From Bacteroidales bacterium F22 (GTDB lineage Bacteria; Bacteroidota; Bacteroidia; Bacteroidales; Bacteroidaceae), in assembly GCA_029541985.1 (NCBI GenBank), contig CP095414.1:930001-994000 (forward strand): DNA of 64,000 bases, read 5' to 3'. Shown here in pieces: positions 44,818 to 53,505 of the stretch. Within the stretch, counting starts at the first letter, position 1; every line of letters begins with the position of its first letter. The notes beneath the pieces were generated by a model. The model was not told where the DNA came from and ran no database searches. It saw only the letters and a program-made list of their open reading frames with translations. The position numbers were made by a program, and so were the translations under genes.

Positions 44818-46092
44818 TTATTTGATGATATCAGTGCCCATATATGGAACAAGAACTTCAGGTACACGGATACCGTCTTCTGTCTGATTATTTTCAAGTA
44901 ATGCAGCAACTATACGTGGAAGTGCTAAAGCAGAACCATTTAGTGTATGACATAGCTGAGTCGTTCCTTTTTTGCCTTTGTAACGACATTTCAAACGATT
45001 TGCTTGATAGGCTTCGAAATTAGATACTGATGAGACTTCTAGCCAACGTTTTTGAGCTGCTGAATAGACTTCAAAGTCAAAGGTAATGGCAGATGTAAAA
45101 CTACAATCTCCAGAACAAAGACGAAGGATGCGGTATGGGAGGCCGAGTTTCTGAACTAATGATTCGACGTATGCAATCATCTCATGAAGTGATTCATAAG
45201 AATGCTCAGGAGTATCAATGCGTACTATCTCCACCTTATTAAATTGATGAAGACGATTCAAACCTCTTACATCTTTACCGTAAGAACCGGCTTCTCGTCT
45301 GAAACATGCTGAATAAGCACAGTTCTTGATTGGTAATTGAGATTCGTCGAGAATAACCTCACGATACATATTGGTAACAGGTACCTCAGCTGTAGGAATA
45401 AGGTATAGATTGTCTAGATTACAATGATACATTTGACCTTCTTTATCTGGCAACTGTCCAGTACCATAACCTGAATCTTCGTTGACAACGAAAGGAGGCT
45501 CTACTTCAAGATAACCAGCTTCTGCTGCTTGATCCATAAAAAAGTTAATCAAAGCACGTTGCAAACGTGCACCCTTACCTTTATATACGGGAAAACCTGC
45601 ACCGGTAATTTTTACTCCTAATTCAAAATCGATTAGGTCATACTTCTTAGCAAGGTCCCAATGAGGAACTGCATTGTTAGGCAATTGAACTTCAGGTCCA
45701 CCTGTACGTTCTACAATATTGTCTTCAGCAGTTTTGCCTAATGGAACTGATTCGTGAGGTACATTAGGAATAGTAAGTAGAAGATTTCTTACTTTCTCTT
45801 GAGCTTCAACCATTTCTTGTTCGAGTTTAGAAGCTTCTTTCTTCAACTCTTTTACACTACTTTTAGCAGCATTGGCAGCATCGGTGTCCCCACTTTTCAT
45901 GCTTAAACCGATTTGCTTGGACATGGCATTGACTTGTGTCAATATTTCATCTCTCTTGGTTTGTGCTGCTCGACGAGCATTATTTGCACTTATCACTTCG
46001 TTGACCTTTTCTTTTGCATTGGCCACAAACTTCTTCTCAAGTCCGGCAATCACTTTGTCGGTTTCTTCAGTGATTTGAGTTATTGTTAGCAT
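44818..46092 (-). CDS. serS: Serine-tRNA ligase
   Basis: 424 residues, usual length. N-terminal long coiled-coil tRNA-binding arm (about 25-110), then the class II catalytic core: motif 2 FRREAGSYGKDVRGLNRLHQF and motif 3 GSALALPRIVAALLEN, with TAEVPVTNMYR for serine and adenylate binding. It charges tRNA-Ser (and tRNA-Sec where present). It is monocistronic between two terminators. Confidence 0.97.
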   Translation of the reverse strand: MLTITQITEETDKVIAGLEKKFVANAKEKVNEVISANNARRAAQTKRDEILTQVNAMSKQIGLSMKSGDTDAANAAKSSVKELKKEASKLEQEMVEAQEKVRNLLLTIPNVPHESVPLGKTAEDNIVERTGGPEVQLPNNAVPHWDLAKKYDLIDFELGVKITGAGFPVYKGKGARLQRALINFFMDQAAEAGYLEVEPPFVVNEDSGYGTGQLPDKEGQMYHCNLDNLYLIPTAEVPVTNMYREVILDESQLPIKNCAYSACFRREAGSYGKDVRGLNRLHQFNKVEIVRIDTPEHSYESLHEMIAYVESLVQKLGLPYRILRLCSGDCSFTSAITFDFEVYSAAQKRWLEVSSVSNFEAYQANRLKCRYKGKKGTTQLCHTLNGSALALPRIVAALLENNQTEDGIRVPEVLVPYMGTDIIK

Positions 46093-46192
46093 AGTTGCTC
46101 TTATTTATGTCTTTTTATTCGTTTATCTTCTAGAAAGGCAAAGATAGATATAATCATAGAATAATTAAAATAACAATGAAGAAAAATAAGAA

Positions 46193-46219
46193 AGGTGTGC
46201 CAATATCATTGACACACCT
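46193..46219 (-). terminator. Terminator of the TonB receptor/lipoprotein operon
   Basis: AGGTGTG (46193-46199) pairs with CACACCT (46213-46219), with CAAT/ATTG inside. On the minus strand the stem is followed by TTCTTATTTTTC. Confidence 0.6.
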
Positions 46220-46267
46220 CACTCTATATTATCTCTAATCTAAAGATTACTCCTTAGACTGGATTGT

Positions 46268-47524
46268 CTATTCATCTAAACCTACTACTAAATAGATAGT
46301 ATTAGTACCATTAGGTCTCAATTCAGATTCACTGTCGTAGTAATCGAAAGTCACTGCCCATACTTGACCTGCTTCAAGAGCAACAGGCAATGTAGAGCTA
46401 GCTTTCATCATCTTAGAGATTTCTGCAGCAATGTACTCGTCAGTTGGATTGTTATCATTGTCATAATAAGCAAAGTTATCATAACTACCATGTCCTGTCA
46501 AATCATAATCAGCATGAGTCAAAGTATACACACAACCTTCAGTTGCTGTAGTCTCAGTTGATACTGTCAATTTGAAAGGAGGTTGATAAGCCCATTGTCT
46601 TGTCTCATTACTCCATGCAACAGAAAGAGTTCTGTCTTCATTAGATGAATAATTAGTCCACACACCATTAGTATAAGTGTATTCATTCGCTTTGCTAGTA
46701 GTGACACCACTAGAGTAATATTTATAAACAACACATTTTTTATCTCCTTCAATAGCGAAAGGATCTTTGATGCTTAACAAGATTGGTAAGTAATGGTCAG
46801 GAGAATCATTTGATGATAGATTTCCGTAGTTACCTGTACCTAACATGGTATCATAATCTTCACTTCCTAAGATAAGAAGGTCGACGCCAGTAGGAACAGA
46901 AGGAGCTGGAGCTTCAGCCCAAGCAGTTCCATCATAAGACCAAACTGAATTGACAACGCTAGTTACATAATTAGAATAGTATTTATAAGAAATAGCTTGC
47001 TCAGTACCCGCAACAGCCTCTGGATATTTAGCCATCAAGAATGGTGGCAAATAATCAGCTGGTAATAGGTTGTAAGCTAAATTATGATGTTCACCTGGAT
47101 CACCAGCGTCCGTTTTCATTGACTCATAATCGGCATCAGTCAAGGTATACACTTCTCTATTATAAAATTCTTCAATACCACTCAAGTAAGATAGACTTCC
47201 TTTATAGTAGTTATAAGTAATCGTATAATCAACACCTGGCTGTCCGTAAACCATCTTGGCATCAAGTAATGCTGGGATATTTTCTTTGGCTTGGTCGTCC
47301 TCAGAGAAACTCTTATAATTCGCTACATTTTCGTTTGGAGATACTGTGTAATCATCCTCTGTCAATGTATATTCAGTATCAATTTCTGTACGTACATTGT
47401 AAAATTTCGCTGTAGCTTCTTTTTCAGCTTGCAAGACATCAAGGTCATCGTAGATATCACTCATAGGGGAACATGATGATAACACAAATACAAACAAAGA
47501 TGCTATATAAAATAATTTTTTCAT
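46268..47524 (-). CDS. Lipoprotein with four tandem repeats, partner of a TonB receptor
   Basis: 418 residues. Lipoprotein signal with lipobox ending at Cys18 (VLSSC), followed by PMSD. Four modules of about 75-115 residues begin near residues 51, 125, 215 and 331, each opening with a variant of YTLTxxDY (EYTLTEDDY, VYTLTDADY, LLILGSEDY, VYTLTHADY). Each then has a short polar loop, a YLPxxL-like helix, and a closing beta pair ending YKYY or FDYY. The family is not recognised. It follows a TonB-dependent receptor by 26 bases, so it is probably an outer-membrane lipoprotein helping that receptor, but it does not look like SusD. Confidence 0.78.
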   Translation of the reverse strand: MKKLFYIASLFVFVLSSCSPMSDIYDDLDVLQAEKEATAKFYNVRTEIDTEYTLTEDDYTVSPNENVANYKSFSEDDQAKENIPALLDAKMVYGQPGVDYTITYNYYKGSLSYLSGIEEFYNREVYTLTDADYESMKTDAGDPGEHHNLAYNLLPADYLPPFLMAKYPEAVAGTEQAISYKYYSNYVTSVVNSVWSYDGTAWAEAPAPSVPTGVDLLILGSEDYDTMLGTGNYGNLSSNDSPDHYLPILLSIKDPFAIEGDKKCVVYKYYSSGVTTSKANEYTYTNGVWTNYSSNEDRTLSVAWSNETRQWAYQPPFKLTVSTETTATEGCVYTLTHADYDLTGHGSYDNFAYYDNDNNPTDEYIAAEISKMMKASSTLPVALEAGQVWAVTFDYYDSESELRPNGTNTIYLVVGLDE

Positions 47525-47550
47525 TGTTCTAAATTTTGAGTATTAACAGA

Positions 47551-50106
47551 TTAGAATTTAATTTTAAGTCCTGTTGACCATTGTCTTCCAAAACCGTAGT
47601 AAACGAGAGCATCAGAAGATGAATGCGTTGCACCATCAGTTGCTTTGGAAATATACTCTGTATCAAAGACATTATTTAGATGACCGTTAAGAGATGCATC
47701 CAAACCTGCTATTTTGAATCTGTAGCTAAAGCCAAGGTCAAATAGACCAGCTTCTGGAAGTTCCCACGAATCAGTTGCAGTAGCTTCGTCTGTTAAATAA
47801 GAAGGATCAAAATCTGAATAGTTATTAGCATAATAAACATAATCACAACTTACTCTCAACTTAGGTAAGATTTCATAGCTACCTGATAAAGAGGCAGTCA
47901 ACTGAGCAGAGTTACCTACGTGTACATCTTTTGTATATGCTGTAAATGAATCAATGATATTTTGATTGTCATCATATGTAGTAGCATGGAAGTTATCTGA
48001 ATAAGTCCAGTCACCAACAGAAAGCATACCATTAAATGTCAACTTGCGCATTGGACGGTACTCAGCAGTAACCTCGATACCTTGGTGCAATTCATCTACA
48101 CCAGAAAGGTTAGCAGTAGTTTGTCCGAAAGATTTACGAAGTGCACGGTCATTCCATTCTGTACGATAAGCAGAAATAGTAGCATCAAATTGACGGCTAT
48201 TGAATTTGTAACCTACCTCAAATGTAATAATCTTTTCATACTTAACATCATTATTTATCTCATTGGTATAGTTCAAGAATACGTCGCTAAAGAAAGGAGC
48301 ACGTTTCACATAACCACCATTAGCATAAATAGTATTGTTTTCATTTAGCTTGTAACTAGCACCAGCTTTCACGTTCCATGGGTAAAAACCTTCCCAACTT
48401 GATTCTTCTGGACCACCAGTAGTAACCTTGAAATATTCCTCACGTTGATAAGCTTTTCTTGCAACAGCAGCAGAAACAAAACCAGTCAACTTATCAGCAG
48501 CATATTCAGCTTGTCCAAATACACCAGTATAAGCAGATCTACCTTTGTTGTGATAAGAGTACTTGTCACCTTCTTTAAGATAAGTATCAGCAGGACGGGT
48601 TTTGTCTATATCCTCTGTATAATAGTCAGCACCAAGTAAATCCGAGATTTCTTGATAATGGTCACCTACATAATATCTTGCATCGATACCAGCAGTAAAC
48701 TTATATTGGTTAATAGTCTTAGAATAGTTTGATAGCAAACCATACCATACGTGATTATTAACTGCATCACCAATAATTACTTGTGCACCTTGTGATAAAT
48801 TATCTTTGTTTACTTGAGCAGCTGCATCAAAATCTAGAAGACCATTAGGAGTACGAAGACATCCTTCTTCATCTAGACCAGTCTTGTAATTTACAGATAA
48901 TAAATTATCTTGTTCACCGTCAATACGTCTACCGCTACCAGAACCGACAGATGCATAGAGGGAAGTTGTCAATTCACTAGAATCATCAATAGTCCAATAG
49001 TGATTCAATTGAGCTTGAGGTTTGTTATATTCGTTATATCCATAACCACCACCATACATTTCACCGTTACGAATACCATAATCAGAACTAGCACGGATGC
49101 CATCCTTATTATCTCTGTACCATTGGATAGTATGTTTGTTTCCTCTTTGATTGTGCCATTGTGGAGCACCAGTAATCATGAAAGAGAACATATGTGAAGC
49201 ATTCACTACTTTGGTTACATTCATAAAGTAACTCCAAGCATCGAAATTAGTTCCGAGAGCATAACCGTCACTCATAGTGTGTCCACCTAACATAGTTACA
49301 GACCAACCGTTATCCATCATACCTGTAGAAACAGATAACAATTCTTTTTGATAACCATCAGGGCCTACATTATATCTGATAGATCCACCTTTTTTAGATT
49401 CAGCACCTTTTAATAAGACATTAATAGTACCACCAACAGAAGAAAGTCCTAATTTAGAAGCACCAAGACCACGTTGAACCTGCATAGTACGAGTAACATC
49501 AGAAAGACCAGCCCAATTTGACCAGTAAACTTTTCCACTCTCCATATCATTAACAGGGATACCATTAATCAATACACCTACGTTGTTAGAATCAAATCCA
49601 CGTACATATACTGTAGCATCACCATAACCACCACCTTCTTTAGAAGTATAGACTGAAGGGGTTGTTTTTAATATTTCAGGATACTCTTGAGTACCCAACT
49701 TAAAGTCGATAGCTGCTTCACTTACTGTCGCAACAGAGACTGGAGTCTTACGGTCAGTTACTACAGAAGCCAATACTGTGACCTCGTTAAGACCAACTGC
49801 GTCACTTTCCATTTTAATCTTACCAAAATTTTGAGAACCAACTCTAGTTACATTTTTTGTTTGTTCGATATAACCAAGGTAGTTCAAAATTAGGGTAGCA
49901 CCCTTGTTCGCTTTAAGAGCAAAATTACCATCGAAATCGGTCACAGTACCTTTCGTTGTACCTTTGACTTTTACAGAAGCACCAATTAAGGGCTCCCCAT
50001 TCTCTGCATCAACAAGTTGACCTCGAACGTTTGTGATTTGTGCCATTGCCGAGAATGTGAACCCACATAAAGCAATGACTAGAAACAATAATCGTCTCAC
50101 CATCAT
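47551..50106 (-). CDS. TonB-dependent receptor with N-terminal carboxypeptidase-regulatory-like domain
   Basis: 851 residues. Signal peptide (about 1-23, ending AMAQ), then a CarboxypepD_reg-like beta domain (about 27-105, GQLVDAENGEPLIGASVKVKG), a plug domain (about 115-235, with VYVRGFDSNNVGVLINGIPVND), and a 22-strand barrel ending in an aromatic-terminated strand (FGRQWSTGLKIKF). It imports a scarce nutrient such as an iron complex, cobalamin or glycan. It is shorter than typical SusC proteins (about 1000 residues) and no susD follows. Substrate unknown; there is a TATATTTG promoter at 50174-50181. Confidence 0.92.
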   Translation of the reverse strand: MMVRRLLFLVIALCGFTFSAMAQITNVRGQLVDAENGEPLIGASVKVKGTTKGTVTDFDGNFALKANKGATLILNYLGYIEQTKNVTRVGSQNFGKIKMESDAVGLNEVTVLASVVTDRKTPVSVATVSEAAIDFKLGTQEYPEILKTTPSVYTSKEGGGYGDATVYVRGFDSNNVGVLINGIPVNDMESGKVYWSNWAGLSDVTRTMQVQRGLGASKLGLSSVGGTINVLLKGAESKKGGSIRYNVGPDGYQKELLSVSTGMMDNGWSVTMLGGHTMSDGYALGTNFDAWSYFMNVTKVVNASHMFSFMITGAPQWHNQRGNKHTIQWYRDNKDGIRASSDYGIRNGEMYGGGYGYNEYNKPQAQLNHYWTIDDSSELTTSLYASVGSGSGRRIDGEQDNLLSVNYKTGLDEEGCLRTPNGLLDFDAAAQVNKDNLSQGAQVIIGDAVNNHVWYGLLSNYSKTINQYKFTAGIDARYYVGDHYQEISDLLGADYYTEDIDKTRPADTYLKEGDKYSYHNKGRSAYTGVFGQAEYAADKLTGFVSAAVARKAYQREEYFKVTTGGPEESSWEGFYPWNVKAGASYKLNENNTIYANGGYVKRAPFFSDVFLNYTNEINNDVKYEKIITFEVGYKFNSRQFDATISAYRTEWNDRALRKSFGQTTANLSGVDELHQGIEVTAEYRPMRKLTFNGMLSVGDWTYSDNFHATTYDDNQNIIDSFTAYTKDVHVGNSAQLTASLSGSYEILPKLRVSCDYVYYANNYSDFDPSYLTDEATATDSWELPEAGLFDLGFSYRFKIAGLDASLNGHLNNVFDTEYISKATDGATHSSSDALVYYGFGRQWSTGLKIKF

Positions 50107-50173
50107 AATGAATCGTTTTAATAGTTTTATAAAATAGATTACGTATGTAAATTTTCTACAATTAACATGACAA

Positions 50174-50204
50174 CAAATATAGATATTTTGAGAACAATAA
50201 CAAT
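50174..50204 (-). promoter_or_regulatory. Promoter of the TonB receptor operon
   Basis: On the minus strand ATTG (50204-50201), 19 bases, then TATATTTG (50181-50174). The -7 element is a full match; the -33 differs by one base from TTTG. Confidence 0.5.
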
Positions 50205-50328
50205 CAGCAATCCCATTTAATCTTAATTAGAACTAAAGAAAAGGCGTGTTTTTAAGGAATATGTTACAAAAACAAGTACTACGCGAAACTGACTACCGTT
50301 TTCTGTTAAAGTAAGATATTTAAGGTAA

Positions 50329-50360
50329 AATAACCGTTTTATACATATAAAACGGTTATT
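50329..50360 (-). terminator. Terminator of the nusB-coaE operon
   Basis: AATAACCGTTTTATA (50329-50343) and TATAAAACGGTTATT (50346-50360) form a near-perfect palindrome; on the minus strand it is followed by TTTTACC. Confidence 0.7.
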
Positions 50361-50445
50361 GAATGAAATAAAGCATTAATATCTCCCTGTTTTATTACCA
50401 AAATGTAAGATTGTGATATTTATTATTGATAAGAATTAAATAATA

Positions 50446-51051
50446 TTACAACTGCAAGGAATTAAGGAAACATTCAAGTTGAGGAATAAGTGCATCATTC
50501 TCTCCATTATTAACAATGAAAGAAGCGCGTTTTCTCCGTTCTTTATCAGACATCTGAGCCTCAATTCTAGCTTTTACTTGTTGAGCCGTAGCATGGTCGC
50601 GAATCATTGTTCTAGCGATTCGCTCTTCGAGAGGAGCATCTACGAGAAGAACATAATCAAGAAATTGGTCGAAATTAGCTTCCAATAAGATAGCCGCTTC
50701 GATAGCAACTGCCTTGATCTCAGGTCTATTAGAAACGACAATGGTAGCCCAATTCAAAAAGTCATGAGCTACAGCAGGATGAACTATTTGATTAACGAGA
50801 TCCAGATGCGAGGCATCAGAAAAGAGCCATTCAGCAAATTTTGGTCTATCCAGGACCCCATCTATATAAAAAGAATGAACAGTAAGCGTATCTAATTTTT
50901 GGCGAAGGGAATCAGAAGTTTCCATTAACCTTTTGGCTTCTTTATCAGCATTGTAAACAGGAATGTTAGACAACTCAAGCAATTGCGAGAAGGTAGTCTT
51001 GCCACTACCAATTCCTCCCGTGACACCAATATAAGGTACATGATCAATCAT
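50446..51051 (-). CDS. coaE: Dephospho-CoA kinase
   Basis: 201 residues. It phosphorylates dephospho-CoA in the last step of CoA synthesis. P-loop TGGIGSGKTT (11-20), then VYNADKEAKRLM with the catalytic Asp, VHPAV, and VLLVDAPLEERIARTM. It is the last gene of the nusB-yajC-ybbR-coaE cluster, 23 bases after the ybbR-like gene. Confidence 0.94.
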   Translation of the reverse strand: MIDHVPYIGVTGGIGSGKTTFSQLLELSNIPVYNADKEAKRLMETSDSLRQKLDTLTVHSFYIDGVLDRPKFAEWLFSDASHLDLVNQIVHPAVAHDFLNWATIVVSNRPEIKAVAIEAAILLEANFDQFLDYVLLVDAPLEERIARTMIRDHATAQQVKARIEAQMSDKERRKRASFIVNNGENDALIPQLECFLNSLQL

Positions 51052-51074
51052 AACAAAGAAATATTAACTAAGTG

Positions 51075-52079
51075 TTATTTACCACTAATATCGTAATCTT
51101 CAATCAAGAAGTCAGCTCTTTGAGGCGATACAGATAGTACCTTGACCGAGCTAGGATATTTAAATACAGACACTTTGTAAGTATCATTATTCGAAGATTT
51201 TAGTGTAGCATATTGAACCCCCACAAGGAAATCTTCAGAAGAAACAGAAGCATAATCTTTAACCCCCACTCTGCAAGTGACCACAGCACTAGCTGGAAAA
51301 GATCTAAGAGCCATACTTGCAGGAAAATAAAGTCCCTCCAAAGGCACTTCTATTTTCTTTTGAGTATATCTATCGATAATAAATTTCACGTTCCATTCAG
51401 ACATCGATAATTTAGCCCCCACTGGAGCAACGAGATTCAATTTTGAATACAACGTATCTTGAGATGTGGAAAGCAAATCATCACGTGTAACTACCTCCGA
51501 CAATTTGTTGAGGATTTTTGTAGGAGCAAACACAGTCACCGAATCTTCTGTAATGATAGTGTCCCGCACATAATGTTCAGCATCAAGATTAAAAGAAACT
51601 TGTAATTTAATCGGTACACGCTTCTGTTGTCCAGTAGTGTAATAATATCCCAAGGTATCAGGAGTAATAGACAATAAGTTGGTAGAAATATTAAACTGGT
51701 TCCGAAGAATCTCTCTCAACTTATAAGGAGATACTCTCACATACCCATCACTGCCTTGATTCTTGACAAACTTTATCTCTAGCGTTTTGACATGATTGCC
51801 ATATTTATAACGCATGATAGAGGTTCCTTTATCCTCTATTCTAATCTTCAATCGACTAGGAAAACTATCAGTGATAACCACATTTTCTGGGATATCAGTC
51901 AGCACAAGAGGAATAAAGATATTGGCTTCGTGTACACTATTCAGTGCTTGAATAAGCCAATAGAACCCAGCTAATAACACAAAAAGCAAGTATCGCGCTA
52001 TTTCGTGAGCCAATTTGCTCACCAAAAAGCGGCGTACTCGCCTTATGTATATTTGAATGCGTAGACCAAACTTATCCAC
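51075..52079 (-). CDS. YbbR-like domain protein
   Basis: 334 residues from a GTG start at 52079; no in-frame ATG lies near the N-terminus, and the GTG is 9 bases after yajC. One membrane helix (about 25-46) precedes YbbR-type beta repeats on the outer side of the membrane. In other bacteria YbbR/CdaR regulates a diadenylate cyclase; no cyclase gene is adjacent here. The gene order nusB-yajC-ybbR-coaE is usual in Bacteroidota. Confidence 0.8.
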   Translation of the reverse strand: MDKFGLRIQIYIRRVRRFLVSKLAHEIARYLLFVLLAGFYWLIQALNSVHEANIFIPLVLTDIPENVVITDSFPSRLKIRIEDKGTSIMRYKYGNHVKTLEIKFVKNQGSDGYVRVSPYKLREILRNQFNISTNLLSITPDTLGYYYTTGQQKRVPIKLQVSFNLDAEHYVRDTIITEDSVTVFAPTKILNKLSEVVTRDDLLSTSQDTLYSKLNLVAPVGAKLSMSEWNVKFIIDRYTQKKIEVPLEGLYFPASMALRSFPASAVVTCRVGVKDYASVSSEDFLVGVQYATLKSSNNDTYKVSVFKYPSSVKVLSVSPQRADFLIEDYDISGK

Positions 52080-52088
52080 GATATCTAA

Positions 52089-52400
52089 TTATTTTCCAGA
52101 AGCATCTGCAGCACTAGCAAATACAGAATTCACATCAATCTTAACGTTTACCTTATCACCAATAGTGATAACAAGAAAATCATCATTGATTTCTTTGATA
52201 ACTCCATGAATTCCACCAGCAGTAATAATACTTTGGCCAACTTCTAATGACTTACGAAAATTTCTTAGTTCCTTTTGCTTCTTGTTTTGTGGACGGATCA
52301 TAAAGAAATACATGATAGCAAAAAGGCCAATCATCATAATCCACATCACATTAGAGTTGCCCGCTTGAGGTGCTTGTAAAAGAGAGAATAAAGTTTCCAT
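52089..52400 (-). CDS. yajC: Preprotein translocase subunit YajC
   Basis: 103 residues. One membrane helix (about 17-37, VMWIMMIGLFAIMYFFMIRPQ) followed by the conserved QNKKQKELRNFRKSLEVGQSIITAGGIHGVI domain. It is an accessory membrane subunit of the Sec/SecDF complex. It starts 2 bases after the nusB stop. Confidence 0.93.
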   Translation of the reverse strand: METLFSLLQAPQAGNSNVMWIMMIGLFAIMYFFMIRPQNKKQKELRNFRKSLEVGQSIITAGGIHGVIKEINDDFLVITIGDKVNVKIDVNSVFASAADASGK

Positions 52401-52402
52401 AA

Positions 52403-53332
52403 TTATTTAATTTTTAAAATTTTACGTTCGTCCACCAATCGTTGTGCAATCTTATCCAATGTACCATTGACAAAACCAGCACTTCTCGGCGTACTAAAAA
52501 TCTTGGCTAATTCAACATATTCATTTAGAGAGACAGACAATGGGATATCGCCAAATGATATAATTTCAGCAACAGCAGTTTGCATAATTGCTATATCCAT
52601 AGTAGCGATACGATCAAAATCCCAATTACGTACTTGTTCTTTAATCAAGTCACTGTAATAATCAATATTGAGTAATGTCTTATGAAACAATTTGATAGCA
52701 TATTCACGGTCTGTTGGATTGCTAAATTCAGGCAAAAGTTCAGCCTTTTCAGCATCTTCTTGTTTCAAGCGTTTGATTGTCTTGAAGACAAAAGTATCGA
52801 CGATTTCCTTATCATCATTCCAATAAAGACTCATATCTTCCAAAGCCTCATCGATAGCATCGTTATGATAGAACAACGATTTATAAATTTTTCTCCACAA
52901 ATCTCGATCCCCCTCGAAAGTTTGTTCAGAATCAGACATATATTGTTTATAAACACTAGTCTCTTTGATTTGTTCCGTCAATGTTTTGAGGATGAATGAA
53001 TCATTCTTCCAAGTACGCTTTTGGGCTTGACGATATTCTACCAGTTGTTTGTTCGCTTGAAGCTGAAGAATAAACAAATTGTTTACAAACTTCATGTTAG
53101 GCGATAGTTCTTCAGCTGAAGGACTTCTTTTGGATTTACCCTTTTCAATCAAAGCAGCTTCTTGCTCTGTAATCTCAACCATTAAAACAAGAAGAAACTG
53201 ATAGAGGTCATACGCCTTAGAAAGGCTAAAGAGCAACTCTTTCTCCGCTGAGTTTAGATTTCTGTGTCCGTTGCTGTGATAAGCATAAACCAATTGGATT
53301 ACCTTTGAACGGATAATAGCTCTGTTAATCAT
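52403..53332 (-). CDS. nusB: Transcription antitermination protein NusB
   Basis: 309 residues, about twice the length of E. coli NusB (139), as is usual in Bacteroidota. The N-terminal half (INRAIIRSKVIQLVYAY) holds the start of a NusB-like fold, and the C-terminal half (about 190-305) carries the core NusB motifs (RIATMDIAIMQTAVAEI, then VSLNEYVELAKIFSTPRSAGFVNGTLDKIA). It binds boxA RNA with NusE in rRNA antitermination. First gene of its operon. Confidence 0.94.
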   Translation of the reverse strand: MINRAIIRSKVIQLVYAYHSNGHRNLNSAEKELLFSLSKAYDLYQFLLVLMVEITEQEAALIEKGKSKRSPSAEELSPNMKFVNNLFILQLQANKQLVEYRQAQKRTWKNDSFILKTLTEQIKETSVYKQYMSDSEQTFEGDRDLWRKIYKSLFYHNDAIDEALEDMSLYWNDDKEIVDTFVFKTIKRLKQEDAEKAELLPEFSNPTDREYAIKLFHKTLLNIDYYSDLIKEQVRNWDFDRIATMDIAIMQTAVAEIISFGDIPLSVSLNEYVELAKIFSTPRSAGFVNGTLDKIAQRLVDERKILKIK

Positions 53333-53360
53333 AATGCATTTATAATGTTTATATTCACCG

Positions 53361-53368
53361 CAAAAGTA
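53361..53368 (-). promoter_or_regulatory. -7 promoter element of the nusB operon
   Basis: TACTTTTG on the minus strand matches TAnnTTTG and lies 28 bases before the nusB start. Confidence 0.5.
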
Positions 53369-53505
53369 GTTATTTTGTATCTAAGTAGAAAAGATATGAG
53401 CTGTTTTATTTTGCCTGTTTGTGTTTTATAGCGATATTTGTAACTAAACGATGAAAAAAACACCTATATACAAGGTAATTAATCTTTATTAAATATAAAT
53501 AGACA

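Larger units (their letters stand above)
50107..50445. other. 339-base gap between the TonB receptor and coaE
   Basis: Holds the receptor promoter (50174-50181) and the coaE terminator (50329-50360). No reading frame or further structure is evident; no obvious Fur-type box was found by eye. Confidence 0.5.
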
